From Prionace glauca (taxonomy: Eukaryota > Chordata > Chondrichthyes > Carcharhiniformes > Carcharhinidae), in assembly GCA_037974335.1 (NCBI GenBank), contig CM075760.1, forward strand, positions 58,557,812 through 58,621,811: a stretch of 64,000 bases of DNA, given 5' to 3'. Position 1 is the first letter of the stretch; each line of letters opens with the position of its first letter. Position numbers and translations under genes: made by a program. The notes under the pieces are model-generated. The model ran no database searches. It was not told the origin of the DNA and worked only from the letters and a program-made list of their open reading frames with translations. Of this stretch, positions 42,976 to 52,999 are shown piece after piece.

Positions 42976-43413
42976 ATGTGTTCCCTGTGTGCTTTACTGA
43001 TAATAATGGTCATGTTGTCCGGTGGGTCTGAGCTCAAATCCTCAGTGTGCGTTTCATGGGTTATTTTTATTCACAGATTTCTCACACATTCTATATGTTG
43101 TTGCAGGAACCAGTGGCCAAGATTCAGTTTCCCAGGAGCCGCCTGAATTAACGGTTCAGGAAGGACAGACGGTAATATTGAACTGCAGTTACGAAGCAAA
43201 ATATACAGACAATTATCTTTTCTGGTACATCCAATATCCTGGGGAAGCTCCGAGATATTTATTGAAGAAATATGGCACGGGTGGCGGAGAAACGTCTCCA
43301 GATTTCTCCGACCGGTTTTCTGCTGATTTGGACAAAGTTAAGAAAACTGCTCCATTAAATATCACCGGGGTCCGTGTCTCTGACTCTGCCGTGTATCACT
43401 GTGCGCTGAGCCC
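42976..43413 (+). CDS. V7: TCR V segment, open
   Basis: Leader exon 42976-43021 (MCSLCALLIIMVMLS) ends at GTGGGT. An 85-base intron follows. The V exon starts at 43107 after ttgttgcag and reads TSGQDSVSQEPPELTVQEGQ, C23 in ILNCSYEAKYTD, W in YLFWYIQYPGEAPRYLL (the usual arginine is isoleucine), DRFSADLDKVKKTAPLNITG and C104 in DSAVYHCALS (YHC in place of YYC). Frame, splice sites and RSS are intact, so it is potentially functional. The downstream frame through the RSS is not coding. Confidence 0.88.
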
Positions 43414-43452
43414 CACACTGTTACAGAGGCGCAGTCAGCCCGTACAAAAACC
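43414..43452 (+). promoter_or_regulatory. 23-RSS of V7
   Basis: Heptamer CACACTG (43414-43420, one mismatch), 23-bp spacer, nonamer ACAAAAACC (43444-43452). Confidence 0.85.
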
Positions 43453-43654
43453 GGCAAAGACACTCTCACCTCCTCTCACTGAATCAGATCTGTGACCTGG
43501 TTCATGAACTGTTCATATAACTAGAACATAATAAAAATACTAAATTACCCAGATGCTTTATTTCTGCGATGCTGAATGTATCATTCTCTGTAAAATCCGC
43601 CTTTATAGTAGTTTCCCGGGTTCCGAGCAGCCCTTTAACTGGGAAATCTTGGTG

Positions 43655-43820
43655 AAACTATGGAGTATCTGCTGCAAACAAATAAATTCACTGGGAACAC
43701 AGGGAGATCCCCTGGGGGCCGTTTCTCAGCGGAGTTCAATGATACAACACGCACCGTCCCGTTGAAAGTGTCTAAAACAGAGCTGACAGACTCCGGGGTG
43801 TATTATTGCACACTGAGACC
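43655..43820 (+). pseudogene. V8: 3' half of a TCR V segment, paralogue of V4
   Basis: The sequence begins abruptly in framework 2 (MEYLLQTNKFTGNTGRSPGG) and continues RFSAEFNDTTRTVPLKVS to DSGVYYCTLR, matching V4 residue by residue (MEFLLKRNRYSDKTETSPGD...). Leader, framework 1, Cys23 and Trp41 are absent. The RSS at 43821-43859 is CACAGAG, 23 bp, ACAAAAACT, the same as V4. Sequence similarity to V4 continues downstream for at least 150 bases, in inverted orientation relative to V4. Confidence 0.85.
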
Positions 43821-43859
43821 CACAGAGACACAGAGCTGGGCTGAACCTGTACAAAAACT
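43821..43859 (+). promoter_or_regulatory. 23-RSS of V8
   Basis: CACAGAG (43821-43827), 23-bp spacer, ACAAAAACT (43851-43859), identical at heptamer and nonamer to V4. Confidence 0.85.
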
Positions 43860-44497
43860 CTCAGAGCCTTACTCAACATAATAGAGCGTTCGGCAAACAT
43901 TGTGATCAGAATGAGTCTGAAACGGAACCTAAAATCCTGGTGAATTCTCAAACTATTAATTACAATAAATGGTTTATTACTAAAAAATACATCACCAAAA
44001 AAGCAACGGGGCAGTTTAGGGAATGAATATGAGAATATTTATAGAATTTGATGACCCAAACTCTTTCGTCGTCATTGTAGAAAACAAAGCAGACAATTTG
44101 GACTCAGCAAAACATTTCAGTTAGTAATACGGTAGGTGCCATGGACCAGGTACCATGCCCTGAGGTGGCGCTAGATAACCAGAGATTCCCATTAGGTTGC
44201 TCCATGATTATACCTGACAAAGTCGGGCAGTTGTTTCCATTTCCTCCGGCAGTAACTCCTGCAGGAAATTCTCCTGTTGTTTTCACTTGTCATTCGGCTT
44301 ATTGGAAGAATTTACAAGCAGATCATCAACCTGTGTGACCGGATAAGGAAAACATCCTCTATATCCATGAAGTGGAGATGGATCCCAGAGTTTCTGGTCC
44401 AGAAGGCCTGTTTCTGTTCTACAGCTTCCGTAATTCACACATCGCCTCTTGAACTAAATGCGCTGTGGTTTGTGGTGGTGTCTAGACGCGCAGATTT

Positions 44498-44789
44498 TGA
44501 AGTAAAGTTTATTATTCACAAGTAAGGCTTACATTCACAATGCAATTAAGTTACTGTGAAAATTCCCTAGTCGCCACACCACGGCGCTTATTCGGGTACA
44601 CTGATGGAGAATTCAGCACGGCAAATGCAGCTGACGTCCTTCGGACTGTGGGAAGAAACCGGAGCACACGGAGGAAACCCACGCAGATACTGGGAGGTGT
44701 GCAAACTCCACACACGGATAGTGACCCAAGCCAGGAATCGAACCCGAGTCCCTGGCGCTGAGAGGTAACAGTGTTAACCACTGTGCCGT
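44498..44789 (-). mobile_element. tRNA-derived SINE (HE1-like), complete or nearly so
   Basis: Minus-strand copy: tail 'taaagtttattattcacaag' at the left and head 'cacagtggttaacactgtta' at the right, with 'ccaggaatcgaacccgagtc' (B box). It is inserted at the edge of the inverted-duplication arm that starts at 44790. Confidence 0.8.
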
Positions 44790-44990
44790 TTCCTGTAACT
44801 CCAGCTGTCACCTGTGACAGGGGAAACTGACGGTTCTACAAGTTTTAGCGAAAGATGAGGTCTTGGGGCATCATCTGTGAAAGAGCAACTTTCAATTTTA
44901 TGTTGCTGCATCGGATTGCGGGTCTTTATTGTTGCAGTTTATCACATGTTTTATTAATTTGATGTTATTACTGCAACAGCTGCTGCCTTT
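44790..44990. repeat. Inverted duplication arm (mate at 36120-36330)
   Basis: See the mate: the two are reverse complements with moderate divergence. V8 lies to its left as V4 lies to the right of the mate. Confidence 0.7.
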
Positions 44991-45149
44991 GTCATTTTGA
45001 TTTTGCAACACTCTGCAATGCTGAGACTGGGGAGAGGAGTGAACAACAAGGAGCAGCATTGCAGCTTCTCTCCCCCCATTGAAACTGGGATTGTTGCTCC
45101 ATCTGCTGCACCATCCCCACCACATCCACTTGGGGCAATCTGGACAATG

Positions 45150-45335
45150 GGCTGCAGGCAGACCTCACTGCGCCTGCGCCACAATCACACCCATCGCCCG
45201 CGTTGCCAGGGGAGACGGCCAGCGGCCATGTTGCGTTGCCAGGGGAGAAGTCCAGCCGCCATCTTGCGTTGCCAGGGGAGACGGCGTCCCGCGCGCTGCA
45301 CTTTGGTTGAAATCCTCTCCCGCACATGCGCCCAG
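45150..45335. promoter_or_regulatory. CpG-rich element with a 33-bp triplicate repeat (X-box- and YY1-like motifs)
   Basis: cgttgccaggggaga starts at 45201, 45234 and 45267, exactly 33 bp apart. Each resembles half of an RFX X-box (GTTGCC..). Between copies lie agcggccatgttg and agccgccatcttg, the latter a YY1-type consensus. ctgcgcctgcgcc (45170) is NRF1-like. No gene starting here is recognised on either strand. Confidence 0.6.
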
Positions 45336-45454
45336 GGAGTTCCATTTTAATCTTTTAATATTTTAAATTCTGATGATTATTATTCACATTCTCACCCGTC
45401 AGACTTTCGGTTCCTTCTCCATTCGGGAAAATCGTTTCTGTTTTTATTGCGTCT

Positions 45455-45740
45455 GTTTTTCAATCACCCCCGCGCGGTGCACTCTGGGAAAATACTACAG
45501 CACATGCGCGGTTCCGCCACCTGCCGCTTTATAAAAATATGTATTTTATTTAATTTTAATTCCGCTCCCGGCGGGATTTCCGGGTGGGAATTTCTCTCAT
45601 TTTCTACATTTCTGAACCGTCGCTTTTTCCTCGACGGGGGGGGGGGAAGGGCTGACAATGACGTCACGGCAATATGGCGGCTGGCCCCGCCTCTCTTCAA
45701 GTCCCGGATGTTCCGCTAACGAGCAGCGGCTGGGCCGGTG
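45455..45740. promoter_or_regulatory. CpG-rich promoter-like region with CRE and ZNF143-like motifs
   Basis: It holds gcactctgggaaaatactac (ZNF143/SBS-like), acatgcgcgg (NRF1-like), a full CRE TGACGTCA near 45660 and aatatggcggctgg (YY1-like). The window's open frames across it have no known domain. It may be the second half of one CpG island with 45150-45335. Confidence 0.55.
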
Positions 45741-46074
45741 TGGGCAAGAGGTGACACTGGGCGAAGCAGCGCCTGGGCGTATTACAGCGACCCCTGGTGG
45801 CCAGGAAGGGAAATAGCAGCAGGACAGTCTCTGCCCAAAGGCTTCCCCAGTTCAGCTGCTCAGAGACACTGGGAACCTCTTCAAATGGAAACTTCAGCTT
45901 CTCACATTCACCTCCTGTGTTCAGTCATTGTTTAATAGACAACCTCTGTAGTGAAATCAGAAACAACTTGGTCATATTAAAGGGGATGGGAATCTGAACC
46001 ATTCTGCTCATAAAGCTCTGCTTGCCTTGGAATTTCAATTGAAATGTTCAAGATGAGAATTTATAAATGTAAGT

Positions 46075-46545
46075 CATGTTGCATGTGGAACGCAAATGGA
46101 TCCACTCTGTGCTACACATCTTTGCCATAAAATATATCCTATCCTGCGCTTCGCTCAGTGCGAGGGGTAAGGAGTGAGTGGTCAGGGAATGGATTGATCT
46201 CAACATCGACAAAATGATCAGGATCTCGCTGGTCTCAGTACTGAACACTGTTGGGATTACGCACAATTCCCCCATGGAATGAGAGAGAATAAATTGGGCT
46301 CCGGTTGAAACGCCTCTGATACCAGTGAATAACTTTGGCAAACACCACACTTCAAACAGACAGACCGAGAGCAGTTTCCAATATAGGAACTGAAGGCGAG
46401 GAACTGATCTCGTTAGAAAGAACAGAATAATAATTGGTGGAAGCTTTATTTAATCGCCACAACCACCTTCCCTTTCCAGCAGCTGAACTGTGAATATATT
46501 TTTGTTGTGCAGTGTGATTTCTTTCTGAGATTATTACAGGTATCG
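46075..46545 (+). pseudogene. Orphan copy of the V4 leader intron
   Basis: The plus strand matches the minus strand of 38280-38690, which is the intron between the V4 leader and V exon: gcaaatggatccac..tgtgctacacatct, then 'atcctgcgcttcgctcagtg' and 'cccccatggaatgagagaga'. The flanking leader exon and V exon are absent. It is a relic of a third copy of this V unit or a displaced piece of the V8 unit. Confidence 0.75.
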
Positions 46546-46857
46546 CAGGTAGAAAAAAAAGTTCATTTTTAAACATCTATTCTCAAGATACCAATCTTAC
46601 CCCCACATAATCATCTATGTAATTTATATAAATGACGAAGAATGGGGAAGCCGGCATAGGTTCTTCTGAAACGCCATTGGACGCTGGCTTCCAGCCCCAA
46701 AGGCAGCCTTCTGCCATCATCCTCTTTCTCCTATCACCCATGTTAGTTTCCCGGGCCCCATGAACGTGTCTTGTTTATACCATATATTCATTTGGGGTGA
46801 TTGAATTGAAATGCCCTTCACCAAATTAATCATCTGATTAATTGAGAAATTAAAGAA

Positions 46858-46929
46858 AGGTTCTACCGAGATTTGAACTCGGTTCGCTGGATTCAAAGTC
46901 CAGAGTGCTCACCATTACACCACAGAACC
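46858..46929 (-). tRNA. tRNA-Gln (anticodon UUG)
   Basis: The minus strand folds as a full tRNA: acceptor GGTTCTG pairing with the 3' end (..TAGAACC), D arm TGGTGTAATGGTGAGCA, anticodon stem CTGGA/TCCAG around loop CTTTGAA (anticodon TTG), and T arm CCGAG/CTCGG with loop TTCAAAT. No intron and no encoded CCA, as expected for a eukaryotic gene. A T-run (tttctt) follows for Pol III termination. Confidence 0.92.
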
Positions 46930-47229
46930 GAACACACCACAGAAACCTGCAAGTGATCATGCAATACTTCTGCCAGTTTGAATCAGTCCCATTCCGTAAT
47001 CGTGTCAATTACCCACAACAATTCATATTTAAAGTGTCTATGCTGGTTCCCCCGTAATACTGAGTACATTACCTCCTACTGCATTAAGTTTCATTGTAGC
47101 TCATCACATTCAAAGAGAATTGTTGGCATCCTCCTATATAAACCTTACTGTAGTAAAGCCGCGGAACCACCAGCTTATCACAACTCTCAAGTACTATTAA
47201 ATTTCGTAACTGAATGCGAATCTTAAACC

Positions 47230-47730
47230 CAAATCTGGAAATTATGTGTGTAAGTGGAAAAAGTAAAATCTACTCCACTATTAGCCAGGTTTGCGTTGAG
47301 TTGAAAATGTCATGTTCAGATCGTCAAGAACAGTAAAAGGACATTGATAGGGTGCAAAACTCTGACGATGGAGATGATGATACGGGGTAAAATCTGGCTA
47401 ATGATGGAGTAGATTTTATTTTTTCCACTCACACAAATATTTCCCAATTTGGGTTCAAATCTGGTGCTAAATGATTTTTAAAAAAACTGTCCACTGAATT
47501 AAGCACAAAACTGTCCGACTTCCAAAGGAGTGGAGGCACTTTTCATTCAGAAAATAGTGATTGAGATATTAACAAAGCAAGATTGTGAACGACTCATTTT
47601 AAGCGGTGACATTCTGGAGAAATGGAATTCTCCCAATAAAGTTTTAGAATAATGGCGCCCAACGTGGGGCTCGAACCCACGACCCTGAGATTAAGGGTCT
47701 CATGCTCTACCGACTGAGCTAGTCGGGCAC
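47230..47730 (+). repeat. tRNA-bearing duplicated cassette, copy B
   Basis: 47390-47690 matches 22010-22200 joined to 22950-23075, including 'gagatattaacaaagcaaga' where copy A holds a CR1. Copy B is the one with intact tRNA genes at its right and at 46858. Confidence 0.65.
47656..47728 (-). tRNA. tRNA-Lys (anticodon CUU)
   Basis: Reading minus: acceptor GCCCGAC with 3' GTTGGGC and discriminator G, D arm TAGCTCAGTCGGTAGAGCA, anticodon stem TGAGA/TCTCA around CCCTTAA (anticodon CTT), and T arm GTGGG/CCCAC with loop TTCGAGC. One weak acceptor pair; otherwise canonical. Confidence 0.93.
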
Positions 47731-48179
47731 ACTACATCAGCGATACTTCAAATCCTAAAATAGGCAGACAGCAAATGTACATTTCCAAATGGCATCTCGT
47801 TATTCTGATTTCAAAGTGTAAAATGTACTCGATCTACAAAATCGCCAAGGTTCCAATGCATTCCTGTCAATCATCATTAACATCATTCTCATCTTCCGCT
47901 TCTTTGCCGCAGCTCCTTCTAAGCATAACAGACTCCTCTTACATCTGACATGACCTTCTGAACTAATGTGAATCAGGTTTGTGTTGGAAAAAATAGCTTA
48001 TTCACATCGGTGAGCTGAGTCACTTTGGCAAACACAGAGAGTGGGAGAGGCCTCAGGAGAAACAAGCCCGCCTCAAAGAGCAAACCAGTTGGAAATTTGG
48101 CAGAGGCCGAATCACCACAGATACTAGAACCTGAAATTATAAGATCATCCAGCCACACTGACTCATTCACATCACCATA

Positions 48180-48930
48180 ACCATTGCCTTGACCGCACTG
48201 ATTAGAATATGGGAAATAAGGTCATAAATGGGCCAATTGGCTCCTCGAGCATTCTCAGCTGCTCAATAAGAATATCCTCAACTTTTAAACTGTTCTGTTT
48301 ACTTTTCTGTAGCATCTTAATCTGGTGAATATACAAATAAGGTGAATATCCCTGGAGGATGATGGTTTAAATCTGAAACGTTAACTATGTTTTTCTCCAG
48401 ACTTGTTGAGTTGATCCAGCATTTCCTGTTTTTATTTCAGATTTCCAATATCACACTAAATTCAGCATGGCAAATAACTGTGGGAGAGTGTGTTCGAATC
48501 ACACCACTGCCAAATGTTAATTTGTTTTAAAGGTCATGGAATCCATTTCGTTGTTCAAATAAACAAAAGAAAAATGCAATTGAATGTATCATTGCTCATT
48601 TTAACAGGAAGAAGCAGCAGAGGCAATGTGGATGCAGATTGATGTGGACAAGAGACAGGTTTATGGAACTAGTTTAATTTCTCCTCCAGGAGGCCGAATT
48701 TGTTTCGAGTCGGGCTATCGCCGTGTATCCATAATGTATTGATTATCATGCCCATCTACAAACGCTTTGAATTTCTAAGCCATTCGGATTTCAGAATTTG
48801 CCACCAACATTAACTGACCTTTGGAGAATTTGCTGCATCATCTGATTCTAAACTTAGGAATCACTCGGCAAAAATTCTCGAGAAGGAAGAGCGACATCTA
48901 GTTTCTTCTTGAAAACACACAACGTTTTGG
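48180..48930. other. No gene recognised
   Basis: 'gtcataaatgggccaattgg' near 48221 is a faint LINE 3' signature. The rest is AT-rich and featureless to me. Confidence 0.4.
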
Positions 48931-48934
48931 CCTC

Positions 48935-49110
48935 AACTACTTTCCTGTGGTAGTGAATTCCATGATTTCGCTACTCTCTGGGTGAAGAAATCTCTGCTCA
49001 CCTCAGTCCCAAAAGGTTTAAACCTAACCTTCAAACTGCCACTCTTAGTTCTGGACTCCCCCATTATCGGGAAAATTCTTTCTGGATCTATTCTGTCTAA
49101 TCCTCGAGAG
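48935..49110 (-). mobile_element. CR1 C-terminal fragment, minus strand
   Basis: Reading minus: SLKVRFKPFGTEVSRDFFTQ, RVAKSWNSLPQESS. It meets a plus-strand CR1 piece at about 49105, giving an inverted CR1 pair. Confidence 0.75.
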
Positions 49111-49302
49111 GGAGCACAGCGAAGATTTAACAGGCTGATTTCTGGGATGATAGATTTGTCATATGAAGAGTGACTAAATCGGTTAGGATTGTATTCACCG
49201 GAGTTTCGAAGGCTGAGAGGGGATATGATAAAGTCTTTTAAAATCCTAACAGAGTTAAGCAGTGACGATTCAGAAAGAATGTTCCGAGTGATGGAGGAGT
49301 CC
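49106..49302 (+). mobile_element. CR1 C-terminal fragment, plus strand (left of a SINE)
   Basis: AQRRFNRLISGMIDLSYEE, then YSPEFRRLRGDMIKSFKIL. The SINE at 49303-49590 interrupts it and it resumes at 49591. Confidence 0.75.
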
Positions 49303-49590
49303 AGAACTTGGCATGGTAGCAAAGTAGTTAGCACTGTCTGTGTGGAGTTAGCACATTCTCCTCGTGTCTCCGGGTGCTCCGGTTTTCTCTCACAGTCCAA
49401 AGATGTGTGGGTTAGGTTGATTGGCCGTGCTAAAAAATTGCCCTTAGCGTCCTGAGATGCGTAGTTTGAGGGATTAGTGGGTAAATATTGGGGATATGGG
49501 GGTAGGGCCTGGGTGGGATTGTAGTCGGTGCAGACTCGATGGGCCGAATGGCCTTTTTCTGAAGTGTAAGGTTTTTATGATTCTAACTAG
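49303..49590 (+). mobile_element. tRNA-derived SINE inserted in CR1
   Basis: The head is 'ggcatggtagcaaagtagtt', with a deletion around the B box; the body and the tail 'gactcgatgggccgaatggc' are present. On the left the CR1 reads ggagtccagaactt; on the right CR1 resumes at 'ctaggggtcatagtttgaag'. Confidence 0.75.
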
Positions 49591-49885
49591 GGGTCATAGT
49601 TTGAAGAAAGAGGGGTTAGCCTATTAGAACTCAAATGGGAAGAAATGTCTTCAGCTGAAGGGTGGTGAACGTATAGAATTCACTACCACTATTTGAGACT
49701 AAAACGTTTTCCGATTTCAAGAAGAAAATAGATATAGCTCTTGGGACTGAAGGGATCAAAGCATATGAGAGGAAAGAGGAATCAGGATATTTAATTTGAT
49801 GATCAACCATGTTCAAATGAATGGCGGGGCAGGCTCTATGGGCTGAATGGCGTATTCCTTCTTCTATGTGTCTATGTAATCCTCC
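49591..49885 (+). mobile_element. CR1 C-terminal fragment, right of the SINE
   Basis: 'aggggtcatagtttgaagaa' through the 3' UTR 'gaatggcggggcaggctcta' and a ctatgtg tail. Confidence 0.7.
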
Positions 49886-49980
49886 TGGAATTTTATTAGT
49901 TTTTGTGAGATTTCGTCTCACTGTTTTGAACTCTTTAAATAGAATTCTAACTCATTCATTCTCTACTGAAATGACAAAAC

Positions 49981-50260
49981 TAACATCCCAAGAAACAGCC
50001 TGGTAAACCTTCTCTGCAATCCCTCTGAAGCAAGGACATCCTTTCTCGGATGAGGACGTCAAAGCTACACACAATACTCCAGGTGTGGCCCCAACAATGC
50101 CCGATAGAATTGCAGCAAAACATCCCTATTCCTGTACTCAAATCCTCTTGCTATGAAGGTTAGCAAATCATTTTTCTTCTTTACTGCCTGCTGTAACTGC
50201 ACATTTACTTTCAGCGACTCACGTACGAGGACATCAGGTTCTGGCTGAGCATCCATCTCT
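49981..50260 (-). mobile_element. CR1 RT C-terminal fragment
   Basis: Reading minus: VLVRESLKVNVQLQQAVKKK and RDVLLQFYRALLGPHLEYCV. It abuts V9. Confidence 0.75.
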
Positions 50261-50284
50261 CACATGCTCTGTCACTTTGGGGGG

Positions 50285-50406
50285 ATAAGAAACTTCAAGC
50301 CCAAATTTTGAAATCAAAGTTTAGTAAAACTACCAAGATCACTGAAGTGATGATTAATAAAGTCCTGATCTCCGACACAGCTGTATATTTCAGTGTCATG
50401 AGTCCC
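50285..50406 (+). pseudogene. V9: framework-3 remnant of a TCR V segment
   Basis: The frame reads KSKFSKTTKITEVMINKVLI, then SDTAVYFSVMS, where the conserved Cys104 is replaced by serine. All upstream parts are missing, cut off by the CR1 ending at 50260. A heptamer CACACTG (50407-50413) follows, but the nonamer at the 23-base position (gtcaaaatt) is poor. Confidence 0.6.
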
Positions 50407-50949
50407 CACACTGCTGCAGAGATGTCGCGGATCCCAGTCAAAATTCCACAGCGACAACTCCAGAGACTAAGCAGCAGAGGGCGCTCTCACACCGGTGAAG
50501 AGCAGCAATAATTCACTGAGCGGTGCGAGAGCCAGAGGGATCTTTCTCAACCTGCAAATAATACAAAACACAACAATAGATTGTGAGGTTCACTCATAGA
50601 ACTATATTACTTTATGATTTCAATTTGCAACACATTAAAAATAGACTCCACAAGTACATCTGTAGAACCTTAATTGTTTACATGTTAATTGTCCTTGTTC
50701 CTTTCAATTTATTTTTCCACTCAGTCCCTTCCTGCCTCCAGTTTCCAGTTTTCACCTGTAATTGCTTTACCTTTTTTCCAATATTTCGTTCAACGATTCA
50801 GAACCTAATTTTCTGCTCGACATCTTAAATAAGTCCGGCAAAATTCCACTGAGCCACAAAAGGAAACTCTCAGGCGAGGCCAATGAATAACAAAGATTCT
50901 CTCCCTTTCTGTCCGCTGCCATTGGAACATTTCTTCGAATAGGCACCAT

Positions 50950-51190
50950 TGGGTGGCACTTTGCCTCACAGCGCCGGGGCCTCTGGTCACTGCCGATGTG
51001 GAGTTTGCACTTTCTCGTCTGGGTTCTCCTGTTTCCCCTCACAGTCCAAAGTTAGGTTGATTGGCCATATTAAATTGCCCTTTAGTGTTAGGGAAACTAG
51101 TAGGGACTACGGGGACTGGGCCTCGGTGTGATTGCGAAGGATGCAGACTTACTGGGCCCAAAAGCCTCCTTCTGCACTGTTTGCAATGGT
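50950..51190 (+). mobile_element. tRNA-derived SINE, internally deleted
   Basis: 'gggtggcactttgcctcaca', then 'ggagtttgcactttctcgtc', 'aggttgattggccatattaa' and the tail 'cctccttctgcactgtttgc'. Confidence 0.7.
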
Positions 51191-52415
51191 AATTTAAATA
51201 CTTGAACCCAATTTGCTTCAATGTTTTGAAGAAGATAAAGTGGTCAATAATCATTACAAAAACACCCGCATTGTAGCAGGATTGGAGCCTGATATTGATC
51301 AGAGGCCAGAGCGAGTGAGAGAAGGTGTGTCTGATGTGGAAAAGGATATGAAAATGTGAATGAAATCCCATTGTGAGAGCTGTTTTCTGAATTATTACAC
51401 TGTAATCATTTCAGCACCATATTCATTTCTTTTATGAATGGAAGTGACACCGAAAAGATTTTCCTAGCCGGCTGGTATTGAATTGTAGGTAATGAGGACA
51501 AGCTTTACATATCCTCAGGAGACTGTTTATCTGCTGTCTGAACTTTGCTCTCGTGTTTTGAACACACGGTTGTCGAGTTACTAGAAGTGCTGACATTATT
51601 ATCTCTTAAACAAATTCCAAACTCCGAGGGTGGTGGCTCATTGAATACACGATAACTAATCCGATTGAAGTTAGTAATTTTAAACAGAGGTGCCATTGAG
51701 AGACGTTACATTAGAGGAAATGTGAAAACTTCAAGATTGTTCGACGGAACGTACAGTGACAGCCAGTACTTTTGTCCAAAGCTGCAGGTATACTTTTTAA
51801 GCATATCATCACAAACACATATCCCGTCCTTTGAACTATGTTGGGGAGGATTCCATAACTGATTATCAGACCCTGATAATGGGCCATTATCACTGAACGG
51901 CGGTAGAACCGCTCCTTCCTTCACCAACAAATACTAGCTTTACCCTTGAATTGGGAGTTTCTGTTCGAACGGCAGGGACGTTGACAATGTGGAGAGTCAA
52001 TCAACCACTCCGACATAAAATGCAATAAGTGTTCAATAATTGTCTCAGTGCTGCCTGAGGGGAATCTCGCAGTCATGGCTGAGCCGATGGTAAAGCTTAA
52101 ACGGACTGATCCTGAATGAACCAAATCCTGGAGCAAGCCTGAGTTTGACGGTCACAATAATCAGTATCGGGTTTAACTGTCACCATCTGCTGTGTAAAAC
52201 GGAAATATTCCTTCCATAAAGCACTGACTGTTCCCCAGCTCTGAGTGTTTCCAATCATTGGCAGCCAGCTCACCAGCCTGCCTATTCTCAATGTCACTGG
52301 GAACATCAGGAAGTGAAGTGAAAACATCCTGAGACTCACAGCAGATTACTGAGGGCGGGGTTTAGAACATGTCTTCAAAATCCCCAACTCCTCTTCTACA
52401 GAGCAGTCAGAGACA
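51191..52415. other. No gene recognised
   Basis: Upstream region of V10. The open frames here lack known motifs. No repeat copies were recognised. Confidence 0.4.
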
Positions 52416-52878
52416 ATGCGGCTGCTCAGCATCTGGGTTGTGTGGGCAATATTTCTGACAGGTAAATGTGGACCAAACACATTTCAACTTTGTTTTTTAC
52501 ATTTTTGAAACATGGTGTAAAACAAAATTTTCAACAGTCGCCTGTCAGATCTTTTTATATTTGTTTTTCAGATCTGATTCATGGAGATTCTGTCACTCAG
52601 TCGCCTTCCTCAGATGTTAGGACAGAAGGAGAAGCGGTGACTTTAAATTGTAAATATGATACTAAAATGAGCTCCTACTATCTATACTGGTACCGGCAGC
52701 ACCCAGACTCACAGCCTGAGTTTATATTGCGGAAAGGCTCGACCAGTGGTGAAGATAAAGCCGATTTTGCCAAAAGCCGTTTCTCTGTTGAGCTCCAGAC
52801 TGCGAATAAATTCACCAGTTTAACTGTCCGGGACCTGAAGCTGGCTGACTCCGTTGTGTATTACTGCGCTTTCGGTCT
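52416..52878 (+). CDS. V10: TCR V segment, open, but with a lost RSS nonamer
   Basis: Leader exon 52416-52461 (MRLLSIWVVWAIFLT) ends at GTAAAT. The V exon starts at 52572 after ttgtttttcag and reads DLIHGDSVTQSPSSDVRTEG, C23 in LNCKYDTKMSS, W in YLYWYRQHPDSQPEFIL, KSRFSVELQTANKFTSLTVR and C104 in DSVVYYCAF. The domain is complete. The heptamer CACAGTG (52879-52885) is consensus, but the nine bases after a 23-base spacer (52909-52917) are tcttctttt, which do not resemble the nonamer. Recombination is therefore expected to be poor or absent. Confidence 0.82.
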
Positions 52879-52999
52879 CACAGTGACAGAAAACAAGCTC
52901 AGCTCTGTTCTTCTTTTTACTGCAGAATGCAGCTGCTATCTGTTGTCGCTTGTGTAGAATCGCGGTCGGTGTAGCCACAATGTACAGAGAAAGGAAACC

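Noticed and set aside
45447-45719. 90-codon frame in the CpG-rich region
   Set aside because: High CpG sequence gives long chance frames. No recognisable domain and no start context.
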